From Flavisolibacter tropicus (GTDB lineage Bacteria; Bacteroidota; Bacteroidia; Chitinophagales; Chitinophagaceae): a DNA stretch of 64,000 nt. The translations under genes and the position numbers were made by a program. The notes under the pieces are model-generated. The model worked only from the letters and a program-made list of their open reading frames with translations. It was not told where the DNA came from and did not search any database. The stretch is from assembly GCF_001644645.1 (NCBI RefSeq), contig NZ_CP011390.1:3158001-3222000 (forward strand). The letters run 5' to 3'. Of the stretch, positions 1 through 8,998 are shown in pieces; the first letter of the stretch is position 1; the number at the start of each line of letters is the position of its first letter.

Positions 1-66
1 CACCACTGTCTTTCTTTCTGTGGACTGTCGTCTGTCGACCGTGGACTACACTTCACATCTCCGATC

Positions 67-74
67 TATCTTTG
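67..74 (+). promoter_or_regulatory. Bacteroidota -7 box of the EamA transporter gene
   Basis: TATCTTTG fits the Bacteroidota -7 consensus TAnnTTTG and lies 8 bp before an in-frame GTG at 83. No clear -33 TTG is visible at the usual spacing. A start point near 79-81 would give an almost leaderless message starting at the GTG. Confidence 0.45.
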
Positions 75-82
75 CGCCTACT

Positions 83-967
83 GTGACATCAAAAACAAAA
101 GCGCACCTGGCCGTATTAGGCACAAATCTCTTTTTTGCGGCCAACTATAGTTTGGTAAAACTGATTTCACCTGCCTTAATAAAACCTTTTGGCATCAACA
201 TTTTCCGTGTAGGTATTAGTTTACTGTTATTCTGGATAGTATGGTTATTTGGCAAGTCGAAAGCTGGTATTCGCAAAAATGATATTGGTCGTTTTTTGCT
301 TTGCGGGTTTATGGGTATTGCCATCAATCAAACTCTTTTTATAAAAGGCCTTACCCTTACCTCCACGGTACATGCTTCTCTATTAACATTAACCACGCCT
401 TTACTTATAACTATACTTGCTTTTTGGGTACTGAAAGAATCCCTTACCCTATTCAAAGCCGTTGGTCTGGCTTTAGGCATTGGCGGATCGGCCTTATTGA
501 TCCTTTCAAAGGAAAGCTCCTCGCATGCTACTAATTATTTATTAGGCGACATACTCATAGTCATCAACGCCATTTCATATGCGCTATATTTCATCCTGGT
601 GAAGCCGTTGATGCAGCACTACACTCCATTGCATGTTATAAGGTGGGTATTTACGTTTGGCTTTATGATGGTACTGCCCATAGGACTGTCAGATGTTATG
701 GCGGTAGACTTTAATGCTTTTGAGCCCGTTCACTTTCTTTCTTTGGCGGGCATTGTATTGACCGGTACTTTTTTGGCTTACTTTTTTACTACTTATGGCA
801 TTCAGCACTTGGGAGCTAGTATCACCGGCTCTTATATCTATACCCAACCGGTATTTGCCGTACTTATTGCCACATTCGTACTTCACGAAGGCCTTTCCTG
901 GCAGAAATTGGCTGCCGCTGTTTTGATTTTTAGTGGGGTCTTTCTGGTTAACTACCGTAAACGGTGA
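83..967 (+). CDS. EamA/DMT-family membrane exporter
   Basis: Multi-pass inner-membrane protein of the drug/metabolite transporter superfamily, about 294 residues, close to the family norm of 290-300. About ten hydrophobic segments are arranged as two EamA repeats: the first starts at the conserved N-terminal LxxxNLFFAANYSLVK stretch, and the second at the internal GDILIVINAISYALYFILVK segment. The substrate cannot be read from sequence; the family exports amino acids or metabolites. An ATG at 20 is also in frame, but the extra 21 residues come from repetitive GTCGAC-type intergenic sequence, and a TAnnTTTG box lies between it and the GTG at 83, so the GTG start is preferred. The gene stands alone, with no co-directional neighbour downstream. 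Confidence 0.85.
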   Translation: MTSKTKAHLAVLGTNLFFAANYSLVKLISPALIKPFGINIFRVGISLLLFWIVWLFGKSKAGIRKNDIGRFLLCGFMGIAINQTLFIKGLTLTSTVHASLLTLTTPLLITILAFWVLKESLTLFKAVGLALGIGGSALLILSKESSSHATNYLLGDILIVINAISYALYFILVKPLMQHYTPLHVIRWVFTFGFMMVLPIGLSDVMAVDFNAFEPVHFLSLAGIVLTGTFLAYFFTTYGIQHLGASITGSYIYTQPVFAVLIATFVLHEGLSWQKLAAAVLIFSGVFLVNYRKR

Positions 968-974
968 ATGTGAT

Positions 975-1205
975 TTCACGCAGAGAGCGCTTCGCGCTGT
1001 AATGTTTCGCGCAGAGGCGCAGAGGACGCAGAGGAATGTAGAACTAGGATTATTAGGATGGAGGAGGATGGGGAGGAGAAGGGTTGACAGGTTGATGAGG
1101 TGATAAGTTGACAAGGAAAGGAATAATGAACAAGGAACAAGGAATGAAGAAGTGAGGGAAATATTCAATGCTCAATACTCAACGATCAAAGTTCAATGGA
1201 GAGAA
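975..1205. repeat. Dispersed low-complexity intergenic repeats
   Basis: Non-coding stretch made of recurring short words: CGCAGAGGCGCAGAGGACGC, then GTTGACAGGTTGATGAGGTG, then a block of about 85 bp from 1120 that recurs in inverted orientation at 24232-24310 (shared words AACAAGGAACAAGGAATGA and TTCAATGCTCAA). No coding pattern is seen on either strand. Such text is common between genes in Chitinophagaceae; its function is unknown. Confidence 0.6.
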
Positions 1206-1221
1206 AAAGAATTGATAAATG

Positions 1222-1251
1222 AAAAAGCACTCCTTAAGTGGAGTGCTTTTC
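1222..1251. terminator. Bidirectional rho-independent terminator
   Basis: Perfect stem GCACTCC (1227-1233) / GGAGTGC (1240-1246) with a six-base loop, extended by an A-run on the left and a T-run on the right, so it can act in both directions. It lies between the convergent EamA gene and the SixA gene. Confidence 0.75.
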
Positions 1252-1365
1252 TTTTTATAGACATTCAATTTCTTCTCCTTTTCTCCTTAGCTCTGTGCGC
1301 AACCCTTTCTCCGCGTCTCTGCGTGACACCTGCTGCGTGCAGCGTAAAGCGTATAGCTTGAAGGG

Positions 1366-1863
1366 CTAGGTCAACGGATTCTTGGGATAGTCGAAGAACA
1401 GGAATTGTTTTTCTGCATCTTTGAATGCTTCCCACTTGTCAACAGCAGCGCTCACCGCAAAAATGCCACAGGTGGGCATATCGTCTATGCGTACATTGGT
1501 AAGTGTGTTTGCAAATTCAGTAATACCTGGGTTGTGCGAGAATAGGGCTACAATATCCTGTTTATCAGGCAAGGACGCTACCACCCGGTAGAAATTATCC
1601 AAAGAAGGCTCATAGAGTTCTTCTTTGATCAGAACATCGTCTTTAGCCACCTTGTATTCTTCTGCAAATAACCGGGCTGTTTTTTTAGCGCGCTTTGCCG
1701 GGCTGGATACAAACAGGTCAATCTTGATATTCTTTTCCTTCAGGCGTTCGGCCATGTCGGGCGCATCTTTTTTGCCCCGATCATTGAGCGGCCGCTCCAT
1801 ATCAGGTTGATCAAAACGATCCCAACTACTTTTAGCATGACGAACGACAAGAAGTGTTTTCAT
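1366..1863 (-). CDS. sixA: SixA-type phosphohistidine phosphatase
   Basis: Small histidine phosphatase of the phosphoglycerate-mutase-like superfamily, 165 residues. The N-terminal VRHAKS motif (about residues 7-12) carries the nucleophilic His that is phosphorylated during catalysis; the second catalytic His is probably in the FSHNPG segment near residue 109. E. coli SixA dephosphorylates phosphohistidine on HPt/phosphotransfer proteins, so a role in His-phosphate turnover is likely, but the target here is unknown. It starts 31 bp after the stop of the amidotransferase gene and probably shares its transcript. No signal peptide, so cytoplasmic. Confidence 0.85.
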   Translation of the reverse strand: MKTLLVVRHAKSSWDRFDQPDMERPLNDRGKKDAPDMAERLKEKNIKIDLFVSSPAKRAKKTARLFAEEYKVAKDDVLIKEELYEPSLDNFYRVVASLPDKQDIVALFSHNPGITEFANTLTNVRIDDMPTCGIFAVSAAVDKWEAFKDAEKQFLFFDYPKNPLT

Positions 1864-1894
1864 ACTTTAAAAGTCGGAAAAGAAACGCAGAAAT

Positions 1895-3742
1895 TTAATA
1901 GCCCCTTGTGTTTTTACCTTCCATATAATTCATAAAGGCTTTGTTCACCACGCGGTTTCCACCCTCTGTTGGGTAGTTACCGGTAAAGTACCAGTCGCCC
2001 AGGTTACTTGGGCAAGCCTCGTGCAATGATTCAATGGTCTGGTAGATCACATCAACCGGAATCGTCAGGTTAGCTGGCGTAATTAGTTGAGCGATCTTCT
2101 GGGTAATTTCTTCGTTGGTAAACAGCTTGTAAACTTTCTTCACCACGTTTACGGTATGCAACTGATCGTTTTTGATCAGCTCAACACATTCATTGTATAG
2201 CTCCTGTAGCAAGCCATCCTGCCCTCTTTCTTTCAGCAATTCAACAGCAGCATTAAAGGCAATGAAATCGCCCAGCTTACTCATGTCAATGCCATAGCAA
2301 TCCGGATAACGGATTTGCGGTGAAGAGGAAACAACAATGATACGCTTTGGATTCAAGCGCGCCAACATGCGAATAATACTTTCCTTCAGCGTGGTACCGC
2401 GTACAATAGAGTCGTCGATCACCACCAGCGTATCTTCATTTTTACGCACGGTACCGTAGGTGATATCATACACGTGTTGTACCATTTCGCTGCGGCTCAC
2501 ATCTTCGGTGATGAACGTACGCATCTTTACGTCCTTGATGGCAATCTTTTCTATCCGTACCTGCCGACTCACCATTTCTTTCAGCTTTTCCGGGTCTATG
2601 TCATTACCCCAGGAAAGAATGCGATCAATTTTGATCTGCTTCAGGTAGTCATCACAGCCTTTTACCAAACCGTAAAAAGCTACTTCTGCTGTATTGGGAA
2701 TAAATGAGAAGATGGTATTCTTTAGATCGTAGTTAATAGCATCCAGCACTTGCTTGCTGAGGTTATAACCCAATCTTGAGCGCTCTTTATAGATCTTTTC
2801 GTCGCTACCACGAGAGAAGTAGATCCGCTCAAAGGAGCAAGCCTTACGCTCTTTGGAGTCAACGATCTGCTCAATGCTGATCTCACCATCATTGGAAACG
2901 ATGAGGGCATGTCCGGGCATTAATTCTTTTACTTCGTTTTCGCCTACATTGAAGGTAGTGCGGATAGCTGCGCGTTCAGACGCCGCCACTACTACATCGT
3001 CATCAATATAATAATAGGATGGGCGAATACCGTGTGCATCGCGGAAAACGAATCCCACGCCGCTGCCGGTAACTCCACCTACATGGAAGCCGCCATCAAA
3101 AAGCGGTACGGCCTGACGCAATACGTTGGCTACGTCCATTGTCTGCGGGGAAACTTCATCCTCTTTTACTAAATAATGGTAAATCACTTCCAGCATAGCT
3201 GCCAAGTCACTCTGACGCTGAAACTCTCCGGGGTTGATACCTATCTGCTCAAACAGCTCTTCGGTATTAACCAGGTTAAAGTTGCCTGCTAACGCCAGAT
3301 TGCGAGCTGGTATAGTGTGGCGTTTTATAAAGGGGTGACAAAACTCAGCGTTGTTCTTACCCTGGGTACCATAGCGCAGGTGCCCAATCAGTATTTCGCC
3401 CATAAATGACATGTGGCCTTTCATTAGGCCTGCGTGGTTACTGATATCAGGGTTGAACTTTTGAAGTTCTTTGTACTCTTCACCTATCTGGCGAAACACA
3501 TCAGCAATCGGTTGATTGGCACTGCTGCGAATACGAGACAAGAAAGGATATCCCGGTTCAACGTTTAGCTTAACAGCAGCTACACCGGCACCATCCTGGC
3601 CACGGTTGTGTTGCTTCTCCATAAGTAGGTACATCTTGTTCAGACCCCACATTACGGTGCCGTATTTCTGTTGATAATGGGCGAAAGATTTGCGTAGTCT
3701 TATAAAGGCTAATCCGCATTCGTGTTTAATGGCGTCGCTCAT
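1895..3742 (-). CDS. purF: Amidophosphoribosyltransferase, long Bacteroidota type
   Basis: Class II (Ntn) glutamine amidotransferase fused to a type I phosphoribosyltransferase domain; such enzymes make phosphoribosylamine from PRPP and glutamine, the first step of purine synthesis. The start is set at the ATG at 3742, which places the catalytic Cys at residue 9 (MSDAIKHEC); the longer frame to 3796 begins with TTG and is less likely. The QHNRGQDGAG segment is the glutaminase substrate region, and VVIDDSIVRGTT (about residues 440-451) is the PRPP-binding loop. At about 615 residues it is longer than E. coli PurF (505), with an extended C-terminus of about 100 residues. Cys at residue 9 rather than 2 means any propeptide would be eight residues. 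It may be a second, diverged PurF paralogue. Confidence 0.85.
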   Translation of the reverse strand: MSDAIKHECGLAFIRLRKSFAHYQQKYGTVMWGLNKMYLLMEKQHNRGQDGAGVAAVKLNVEPGYPFLSRIRSSANQPIADVFRQIGEEYKELQKFNPDISNHAGLMKGHMSFMGEILIGHLRYGTQGKNNAEFCHPFIKRHTIPARNLALAGNFNLVNTEELFEQIGINPGEFQRQSDLAAMLEVIYHYLVKEDEVSPQTMDVANVLRQAVPLFDGGFHVGGVTGSGVGFVFRDAHGIRPSYYYIDDDVVVAASERAAIRTTFNVGENEVKELMPGHALIVSNDGEISIEQIVDSKERKACSFERIYFSRGSDEKIYKERSRLGYNLSKQVLDAINYDLKNTIFSFIPNTAEVAFYGLVKGCDDYLKQIKIDRILSWGNDIDPEKLKEMVSRQVRIEKIAIKDVKMRTFITEDVSRSEMVQHVYDITYGTVRKNEDTLVVIDDSIVRGTTLKESIIRMLARLNPKRIIVVSSSPQIRYPDCYGIDMSKLGDFIAFNAAVELLKERGQDGLLQELYNECVELIKNDQLHTVNVVKKVYKLFTNEEITQKIAQLITPANLTIPVDVIYQTIESLHEACPSNLGDWYFTGNYPTEGGNRVVNKAFMNYMEGKNTRGY

Positions 3743-3796
3743 GCTCTTGGTAAGAAGCCGCAAAGCTACGCCAAACTGTTTTAGTTGAAAACACAA

Positions 3797-6700
3797 TTAC
3801 TGATTTTGGGGCAAATTTGGCAGTCCTATAGGAACTGTCACCTTTATAATACAGCCCTGGCCTTCAGCCGTTATAATTTCAACCCTGCCGGCAAATAGCT
3901 CTACGCGGTTCTGTATATTAGCTAGCCCCAAACCTTTACGTACCCGGGCTAGGTCAAAGCCAATGCCATCGTCAGCGAACTTCAGAAAAATAGCAGATGC
4001 ATTGTTTTCTAGCGTGATTTCCACCTGCTGGGCGCGGGCGTGTTTTACCACGTTATTTAACTGTTCCTGAATAATACGGAAAAGCATGAGCTTCTGGTTA
4101 TCAGGAACTTTAGCTTCATTAAACCTTGAATCATCCAACTTAATTTCAAGTGTTTGAGTTCGGGCCAGGGTTTCAATCAGGTCGCTGATCGATTCTACCA
4201 ATCCCAGGTCACCCAGTGTAGGAGGCATCAGTGAACGGGAAATATCACGGATCTCATTGATGACATCAGACACGCTACGCAGTGCCAACCCTACCATCTC
4301 TTGCGATTCAGCATTTACCGTAGATTTTGCCAGGTCAAGATAGAGTTTCGTTGTCGTTAATTGCTGACCAATATTGTCGTGCAGTTCCTTTCCTATTTCA
4401 CGACGTTCTTTTTCCTGCCCATCAATCGTTGCCTGCGCCAGCAAGCGTTGATGATAGATCTCTTCAAACCGCAGCTTATTCTCCAATTTCTTCCGTTGTG
4501 TAATATCGGTCAGAGAAGTGATGATATGGAAAAGCTTGCCTTCTTCATTGAAAATAGGATTCACATCAACCATCATCCACTTTTGTTCAGAAGAATGCTC
4601 CATAAAGATGCCTAATACTATTCCGCGTACCGGCTTACCAGTCTTTATAACTCTGGCTACTGGGCGGTCGTGTGGGGCCACAGGGTTTCCCTGTTCATCA
4701 ACAGCCGTGGGTATAATATCCAAAAAGAACTTCCCTTTTAATTTTTCTTCGCTTCCACCCAACAATTCTGCAGCCAGATGGTTCACCATTTCAACTTTAC
4801 CTTCCTCATCCTGTAAAATCACTCCTACCTGTAAATCCTGGATCATATGGCGAAAGCGCTCTTCACTTTCTGCCAAAGCATCATTGGCCTTCTTACGAAG
4901 CGAATCATCGTGCAGGTAAATTACTATGCTATTGATATGGGGGTTATGCAATTGACTATGCCCGCGCACCATACACCAGGTCCAGTTGCCATTCTTTTTA
5001 CGAACACGAATTACTACAAACTGTATATCACTTGCCCGTTTATTGTCTTCCGTATCTGATAAAACATCTTTAATAATGGTATCCTGAAAAGATGAAAAGG
5101 CATACGCCACATCATCGGGATGCACAAAATCCAACGCACTTTTTCCTAGCATGTCTTCACTTTCGTAGCCTAAGACATTGTAGATTGATGGAAAAACAAA
5201 TCGGATAGTAGTGTCGGGATCAACGAGTAGCATTCCGTCAAGAGAGTTGGCAATCAGGCTGCGGTAAAAACTTTCACTTTGCAAAACCTTTTCCTCGGCA
5301 CGCTTACGATCTGTTATTTCGTGACTTATAAATAAATAACTCTTCCTGTCACCCTTTTCATCATAGATACAATTGATCGTTTTCCGGAAATAGCGGAATT
5401 CACCCTTTTTGTTTTTAATACTGGTTTCTCCTATCCAAAAACCCTTTTCAGCCAAAGCCTTTTGCACATCCTCTTCTGTTTCACTTACCAGTGCCGATTC
5501 AGCTATGTCATAACAAAACCGACCTATAGCTTCTTCCTCTTTACATTCATACACCTCTTCAGCCACTTTGTTCATCGACAAAACACTAAATTCCAAATCT
5601 GTCACAATGATACTGTCACGAACATTTTCCAACACCATAGCCTGGTATTGCAGCTGCTCTTCTTTTTTCTTTGTATCGTCTATATCTATTACCGATCCAA
5701 TGTAGCCAAGAAAAGTACCGTCTTCTAAAAAACGGGGAATACCTGTATCCTGTACCCAGCGGTATTGCCCATCGCCTCGCTTCAACTTATAAATTACAGT
5801 TACAGGTAAACGCTTTTTAAAATGTGCTTCAAACTGTACAAGTATGTCTTTAACTTGTTCAGGGTGTATCAAATTAGCCCAGGAAGAGCCTAACAACTCG
5901 CTTGTTGTATAGCCGGTATATTTTTCCAGGTAGCGATTTACATAAACAACCTTATCTTCCGGACTAATCATCCAGATGCCTACCGGCGCTGAGTCGGCCA
6001 ACTCCCTAAAGCGACCTTCGCTTTCCTGCAACAGCAACTCGGCTTCTTTGCGCTCCGTAATATCTGTACCACTAATGATATAACCCAGTGGCTCATCCTG
6101 ATCATCCTTCATCAGCTTAAAACCGGTTAACAAGGTAACCAGCTTTTGATCGGTTGGCCGAATAAAAGACATTTCTCCACGCCATCCTCCTTCCTTAAGA
6201 ATCTGCGCGCGCACTTCCTCTCGAGTAGTGTTATGATAATGTATATCTATATACTGACGAACATTCTTTCCAATTACTTGTTGAGCGCTTAAGCCATACA
6301 CTTTTTCAGCTGCAGTATTCCAGGTAAGGGGCTTAAAATCCAGATCGGCTGCGGTTAATACATCAGAGGTTTGTTCCACCAGGTCGGCCAGAAGACGTAC
6401 TTTCTTTTCTACTTCTTTTACCTGTGTAATATCACGCTGCGATCCCCATATCCGTTTTAAAAACCCATTTTCAACAATCCCAATCGCATTGTTTAAAAAA
6501 TAAACAGAGTTACCAAAGCGATCTTTTTCATGCGACTCGGCGCTGACTACTTTAAAGTCGTTGGTGATAAAGCCTTTAACGTATTCGATATTGGCTTCAT
6601 CGCTGAAGTCAACTAAGTTCTTTGTTACCAGGCCCACCATTTGGCTACCGTATTCATAGCCATACATTTGCGCTAAGGCATCGTTACATTCGGTAAGACA

Positions 6701-7273
6701 GCTTTCTTTAATGGCATCCAAAATTGCTTCTACAGAGGCTGTAACAGGCATTGGCTCCAATAGTTCCTGGCAAAAAATCCCCTCTGAATTTTGATCAATA
6801 AATCCCTTATATCGTTTAGCCGTAGCTGCCAGTTGCTCCTGTTTGGCATAGCGGCTGGTAATATCGATAAGTGTAATTTGATGCAGCACATCTGCTTCAT
6901 GCACTAAGGTCTGTACATGCATGTCTGCTGTCAGAATTTCCTGTGTTGTTTTTTGCAACTGTACAATCGTATTCCATGGAGCTCCTTCTTTACTGCGCTG
7001 TAAGGCTGCAGCTGTTTTTACTTTATCAGCAGGAATTAATATATCGGTAAAGGTGCGGAGGAGAAGTTCTTGTGCTGTTAATTGTAATAAAGCAGTAGCT
7101 GCTTTATTAGCCGAAACAATTTTCAAATTGCTTCTGAGTACCAAAATGGTAGGCAGCGGATGGGACTCAAAGAAAACTAATGGTTTTGATGATCCCTCAT
7201 ATTTTTTAGTACCGGAAAATATAGACACAGGCTTGGGATTAATGGACAGATTACCCTTTAAAATTATAGGCAT
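3797..7273 (-). CDS. Soluble seven-PAS sensor histidine kinase (NarL-type)
   Basis: About 1,158 residues. Seven PAS domains in tandem can be counted (each starts like FRELADSAPVGIW or FYRSLIANSLDGML and several end with the PAC-type ITERK or ITDRK). They are followed by a HisKA_3 dimerisation domain with the phospho-acceptor His near residue 965 (KELHDNIGQQL) and a HATPase_c domain with N-box NNVVKHA, G1 DDGIGFD and GLGLANI. There is no signal peptide or membrane segment, so it is cytoplasmic and probably senses a soluble or redox signal through one of the PAS pockets. HisKA_3 kinases usually pair with LuxR/NarL-type regulators, but none is encoded nearby. The ATG at 7273 is chosen over a TTG at 7294 that lies inside a large hairpin. 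Confidence 0.9.
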   Translation of the reverse strand: MPIILKGNLSINPKPVSIFSGTKKYEGSSKPLVFFESHPLPTILVLRSNLKIVSANKAATALLQLTAQELLLRTFTDILIPADKVKTAAALQRSKEGAPWNTIVQLQKTTQEILTADMHVQTLVHEADVLHQITLIDITSRYAKQEQLAATAKRYKGFIDQNSEGIFCQELLEPMPVTASVEAILDAIKESCLTECNDALAQMYGYEYGSQMVGLVTKNLVDFSDEANIEYVKGFITNDFKVVSAESHEKDRFGNSVYFLNNAIGIVENGFLKRIWGSQRDITQVKEVEKKVRLLADLVEQTSDVLTAADLDFKPLTWNTAAEKVYGLSAQQVIGKNVRQYIDIHYHNTTREEVRAQILKEGGWRGEMSFIRPTDQKLVTLLTGFKLMKDDQDEPLGYIISGTDITERKEAELLLQESEGRFRELADSAPVGIWMISPEDKVVYVNRYLEKYTGYTTSELLGSSWANLIHPEQVKDILVQFEAHFKKRLPVTVIYKLKRGDGQYRWVQDTGIPRFLEDGTFLGYIGSVIDIDDTKKKEEQLQYQAMVLENVRDSIIVTDLEFSVLSMNKVAEEVYECKEEEAIGRFCYDIAESALVSETEEDVQKALAEKGFWIGETSIKNKKGEFRYFRKTINCIYDEKGDRKSYLFISHEITDRKRAEEKVLQSESFYRSLIANSLDGMLLVDPDTTIRFVFPSIYNVLGYESEDMLGKSALDFVHPDDVAYAFSSFQDTIIKDVLSDTEDNKRASDIQFVVIRVRKKNGNWTWCMVRGHSQLHNPHINSIVIYLHDDSLRKKANDALAESEERFRHMIQDLQVGVILQDEEGKVEMVNHLAAELLGGSEEKLKGKFFLDIIPTAVDEQGNPVAPHDRPVARVIKTGKPVRGIVLGIFMEHSSEQKWMMVDVNPIFNEEGKLFHIITSLTDITQRKKLENKLRFEEIYHQRLLAQATIDGQEKERREIGKELHDNIGQQLTTTKLYLDLAKSTVNAESQEMVGLALRSVSDVINEIRDISRSLMPPTLGDLGLVESISDLIETLARTQTLEIKLDDSRFNEAKVPDNQKLMLFRIIQEQLNNVVKHARAQQVEITLENNASAIFLKFADDGIGFDLARVRKGLGLANIQNRVELFAGRVEIITAEGQGCIIKVTVPIGLPNLPQNQ

Positions 7274-7280
7274 ATAGCCA

Positions 7281-7326
7281 GATTCCCCTGACAAGTCAGA
7301 AAAATTTTTGACTTGTCAGGGGAATC
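7281..7326. repeat. 18-bp perfect hairpin just upstream of the PAS kinase start
   Basis: Inverted repeat with 18-bp perfect arms (7281-7298 and 7309-7326, core TCCCCTGACAAGTC) around a loop GAAAAATTTT. On the minus strand it lies between the parvulin stop (7354) and the kinase ATG (7273), ending 7 bp before that ATG. There is no T-run after the stem on the minus strand, so it is a poor intrinsic terminator; a role in mRNA stability or translation initiation is possible. Confidence 0.7.
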
Positions 7327-7353
7327 TTTATTTAAAACGTTCAAAACTGCTTT

Positions 7354-8724
7354 CTAGTTTGTAGCCAGCTTTGCTGCACCTTTCCATTTTTCCAATTGCT
7401 GACAATTGCCAATGGTAGGATCCACCATGATGTAGTGTGTAGAGATGCGGTTAGACATCCACTTGTCCAACACCTGCATCTTCTTTTCTTCTAAAGCAGC
7501 TGTTGCAATTTTATTATAGTCATCACGCATGTTCATACGGTGTGGCTCTGTACGTGATTTCAGGTATAAGATACGCACTCCTTTTTTGCCTCTTTCGTCA
7601 GCAAAATTTATTGGCTGGGAGTACTCGCCCAATTTTAATTTATCTAGTTGAGCCACTACATCCTTGTCCAATTCGTCAATGGTCAGGTAAGTAGAGCCTG
7701 TAGTTTTACTTGTAATGAATGGTCCGGAAAACTTCGCTGCTTCATCTTCACTGTAGCGGCCGGCAGCAGTGCTAAAGTCAAGCGTTCCGGCAATTAACTT
7801 GGCGCGTACAGAGTCTAACTTAGAGCGTCCTGCGGCCAGTTCCGCATCCGTGACCGGAGGCACACGCAGAATATGTTTTACAATGGCGTCATCTCCATTG
7901 CGTTGTACCATTTGAATAATGTGATAACCAAACTTGGATTTGATCACTGGAGAGATCTCTCCTTCTTTTAAACGGAATGCAGCAGAAAGAAATGCAGGAT
8001 CCCAGGTCTTTTCTGTTCTATTGATCTGGTACTGCCCACCTCTGTCTTTAGAACCGGGGTCTTCAGAATATTGCTTTGCCAATTGATCAAAAGAAGTGAT
8101 ACGCATCTCTACTTGTTTCTTGTAATTGTTCAATTCGTCAATTACATATTTTTCAAGATCGCGAGAGGCTTTTGGGAAAACAGCGATCTGGCCAATTTCC
8201 ACTTCTGTCTCAAAGAAAGGCAGGCTATCTTTTGGTATACGGTCAAAATAAGCTTTTGCTTCTGTAGGAGTAATGCGTACGCTTTCAACGATCTTGCGCT
8301 GCATGGCTTGTGCCAGTTTGTTCTCTCTTACTGATTCGCGGGCATCGTCTTTAATCTGGTAAATAGTTTTTCCAGCTATGGTTTCCAGCTGCTGCTGTGA
8401 TCCATAGGCGTTTATAAAGTAGCGAATACGCTGATCCAGTTCGGCTTCTATTTCTTCGTCTGAAACAGGCAGTGAATCTTTTTCAGCTTGCAGCATCAAT
8501 AATTTCGACACCAAGGCTTGCTCTAATATCTGGCATTCAGCGTCTGCTGGCACTGGATTACCCTGGCGGGCCGCATCGGCAATAGCATTTTTAATATCTG
8601 AGTATAAAATAATCCGGTCGCCCACAACACCTACAATCTTGTCTGCTACTGCTTTTTGTGTTTGTGCGGTAGCGAAAGATGTAATACCTACAAGTCCGAG
8701 CAAGAAGGAAAAAACTTTTTTCAT
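7354..8724 (-). CDS. Periplasmic SurA/PpiC-type peptidyl-prolyl isomerase
   Basis: About 456 residues with a Sec signal peptide (MKKVFSFLLGLVGITSFATA, cleavage likely before Q), an N-terminal SurA-like chaperone domain (from VADKIVGVVGDRIILYSDI), and two parvulin domains, roughly residues 170-275 and 280-390. The first has the classic tail AFRLKEGEISPV..KFGYHIIQ. It is expected to help fold and deliver outer-membrane beta-barrel proteins, as SurA does in E. coli. The start is the ATG at 8724; a TTG two codons upstream is unlikely. Not part of the infB operon, from which it is separated by a terminator. Confidence 0.88.
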   Translation of the reverse strand: MKKVFSFLLGLVGITSFATAQTQKAVADKIVGVVGDRIILYSDIKNAIADAARQGNPVPADAECQILEQALVSKLLMLQAEKDSLPVSDEEIEAELDQRIRYFINAYGSQQQLETIAGKTIYQIKDDARESVRENKLAQAMQRKIVESVRITPTEAKAYFDRIPKDSLPFFETEVEIGQIAVFPKASRDLEKYVIDELNNYKKQVEMRITSFDQLAKQYSEDPGSKDRGGQYQINRTEKTWDPAFLSAAFRLKEGEISPVIKSKFGYHIIQMVQRNGDDAIVKHILRVPPVTDAELAAGRSKLDSVRAKLIAGTLDFSTAAGRYSEDEAAKFSGPFITSKTTGSTYLTIDELDKDVVAQLDKLKLGEYSQPINFADERGKKGVRILYLKSRTEPHRMNMRDDYNKIATAALEEKKMQVLDKWMSNRISTHYIMVDPTIGNCQQLEKWKGAAKLATN

Positions 8725-8944
8725 ATACAATGATAGACGTCAAAAATAGGTGTTCCCAGCAGAAATCCCTGCCGAAAGCATTATGGATTAACAAAGTTTT
8801 GCTGACCGCGGATTTTTGAGATTAGCGGGATTAATGGGATTAAGTGTCTGTAGATGGATGTATTCTTTCTCTATCAGACTTTCTGTTATAGCGGGGCCTG
8901 CATGTGGGGCTGGGGGAGGAACGCTGTTTTTATCCATGAACAGG

Positions 8945-8978
8945 CATAAAAAAAGGTCAGAACCATTGTTCTGACCTT
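8945..8978 (-). terminator. Rho-independent terminator of infB
   Basis: Perfect 11-bp stem AAGGTCAGAAC (8953-8963) / GTTCTGACCTT (8968-8978), loop CATT, followed on the minus strand by a run of T (complement of the A-run 8948-8954). It starts 20 bp after the infB stop. Confidence 0.85.
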
Positions 8979-8998
8979 GAGAATGTTTATTGTATGTA

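Noticed and set aside
7281-7326. Hairpin considered as an intrinsic terminator of the parvulin gene
   Set aside because: No T-tract after the stem on the minus strand, so termination is not supported by sequence alone.
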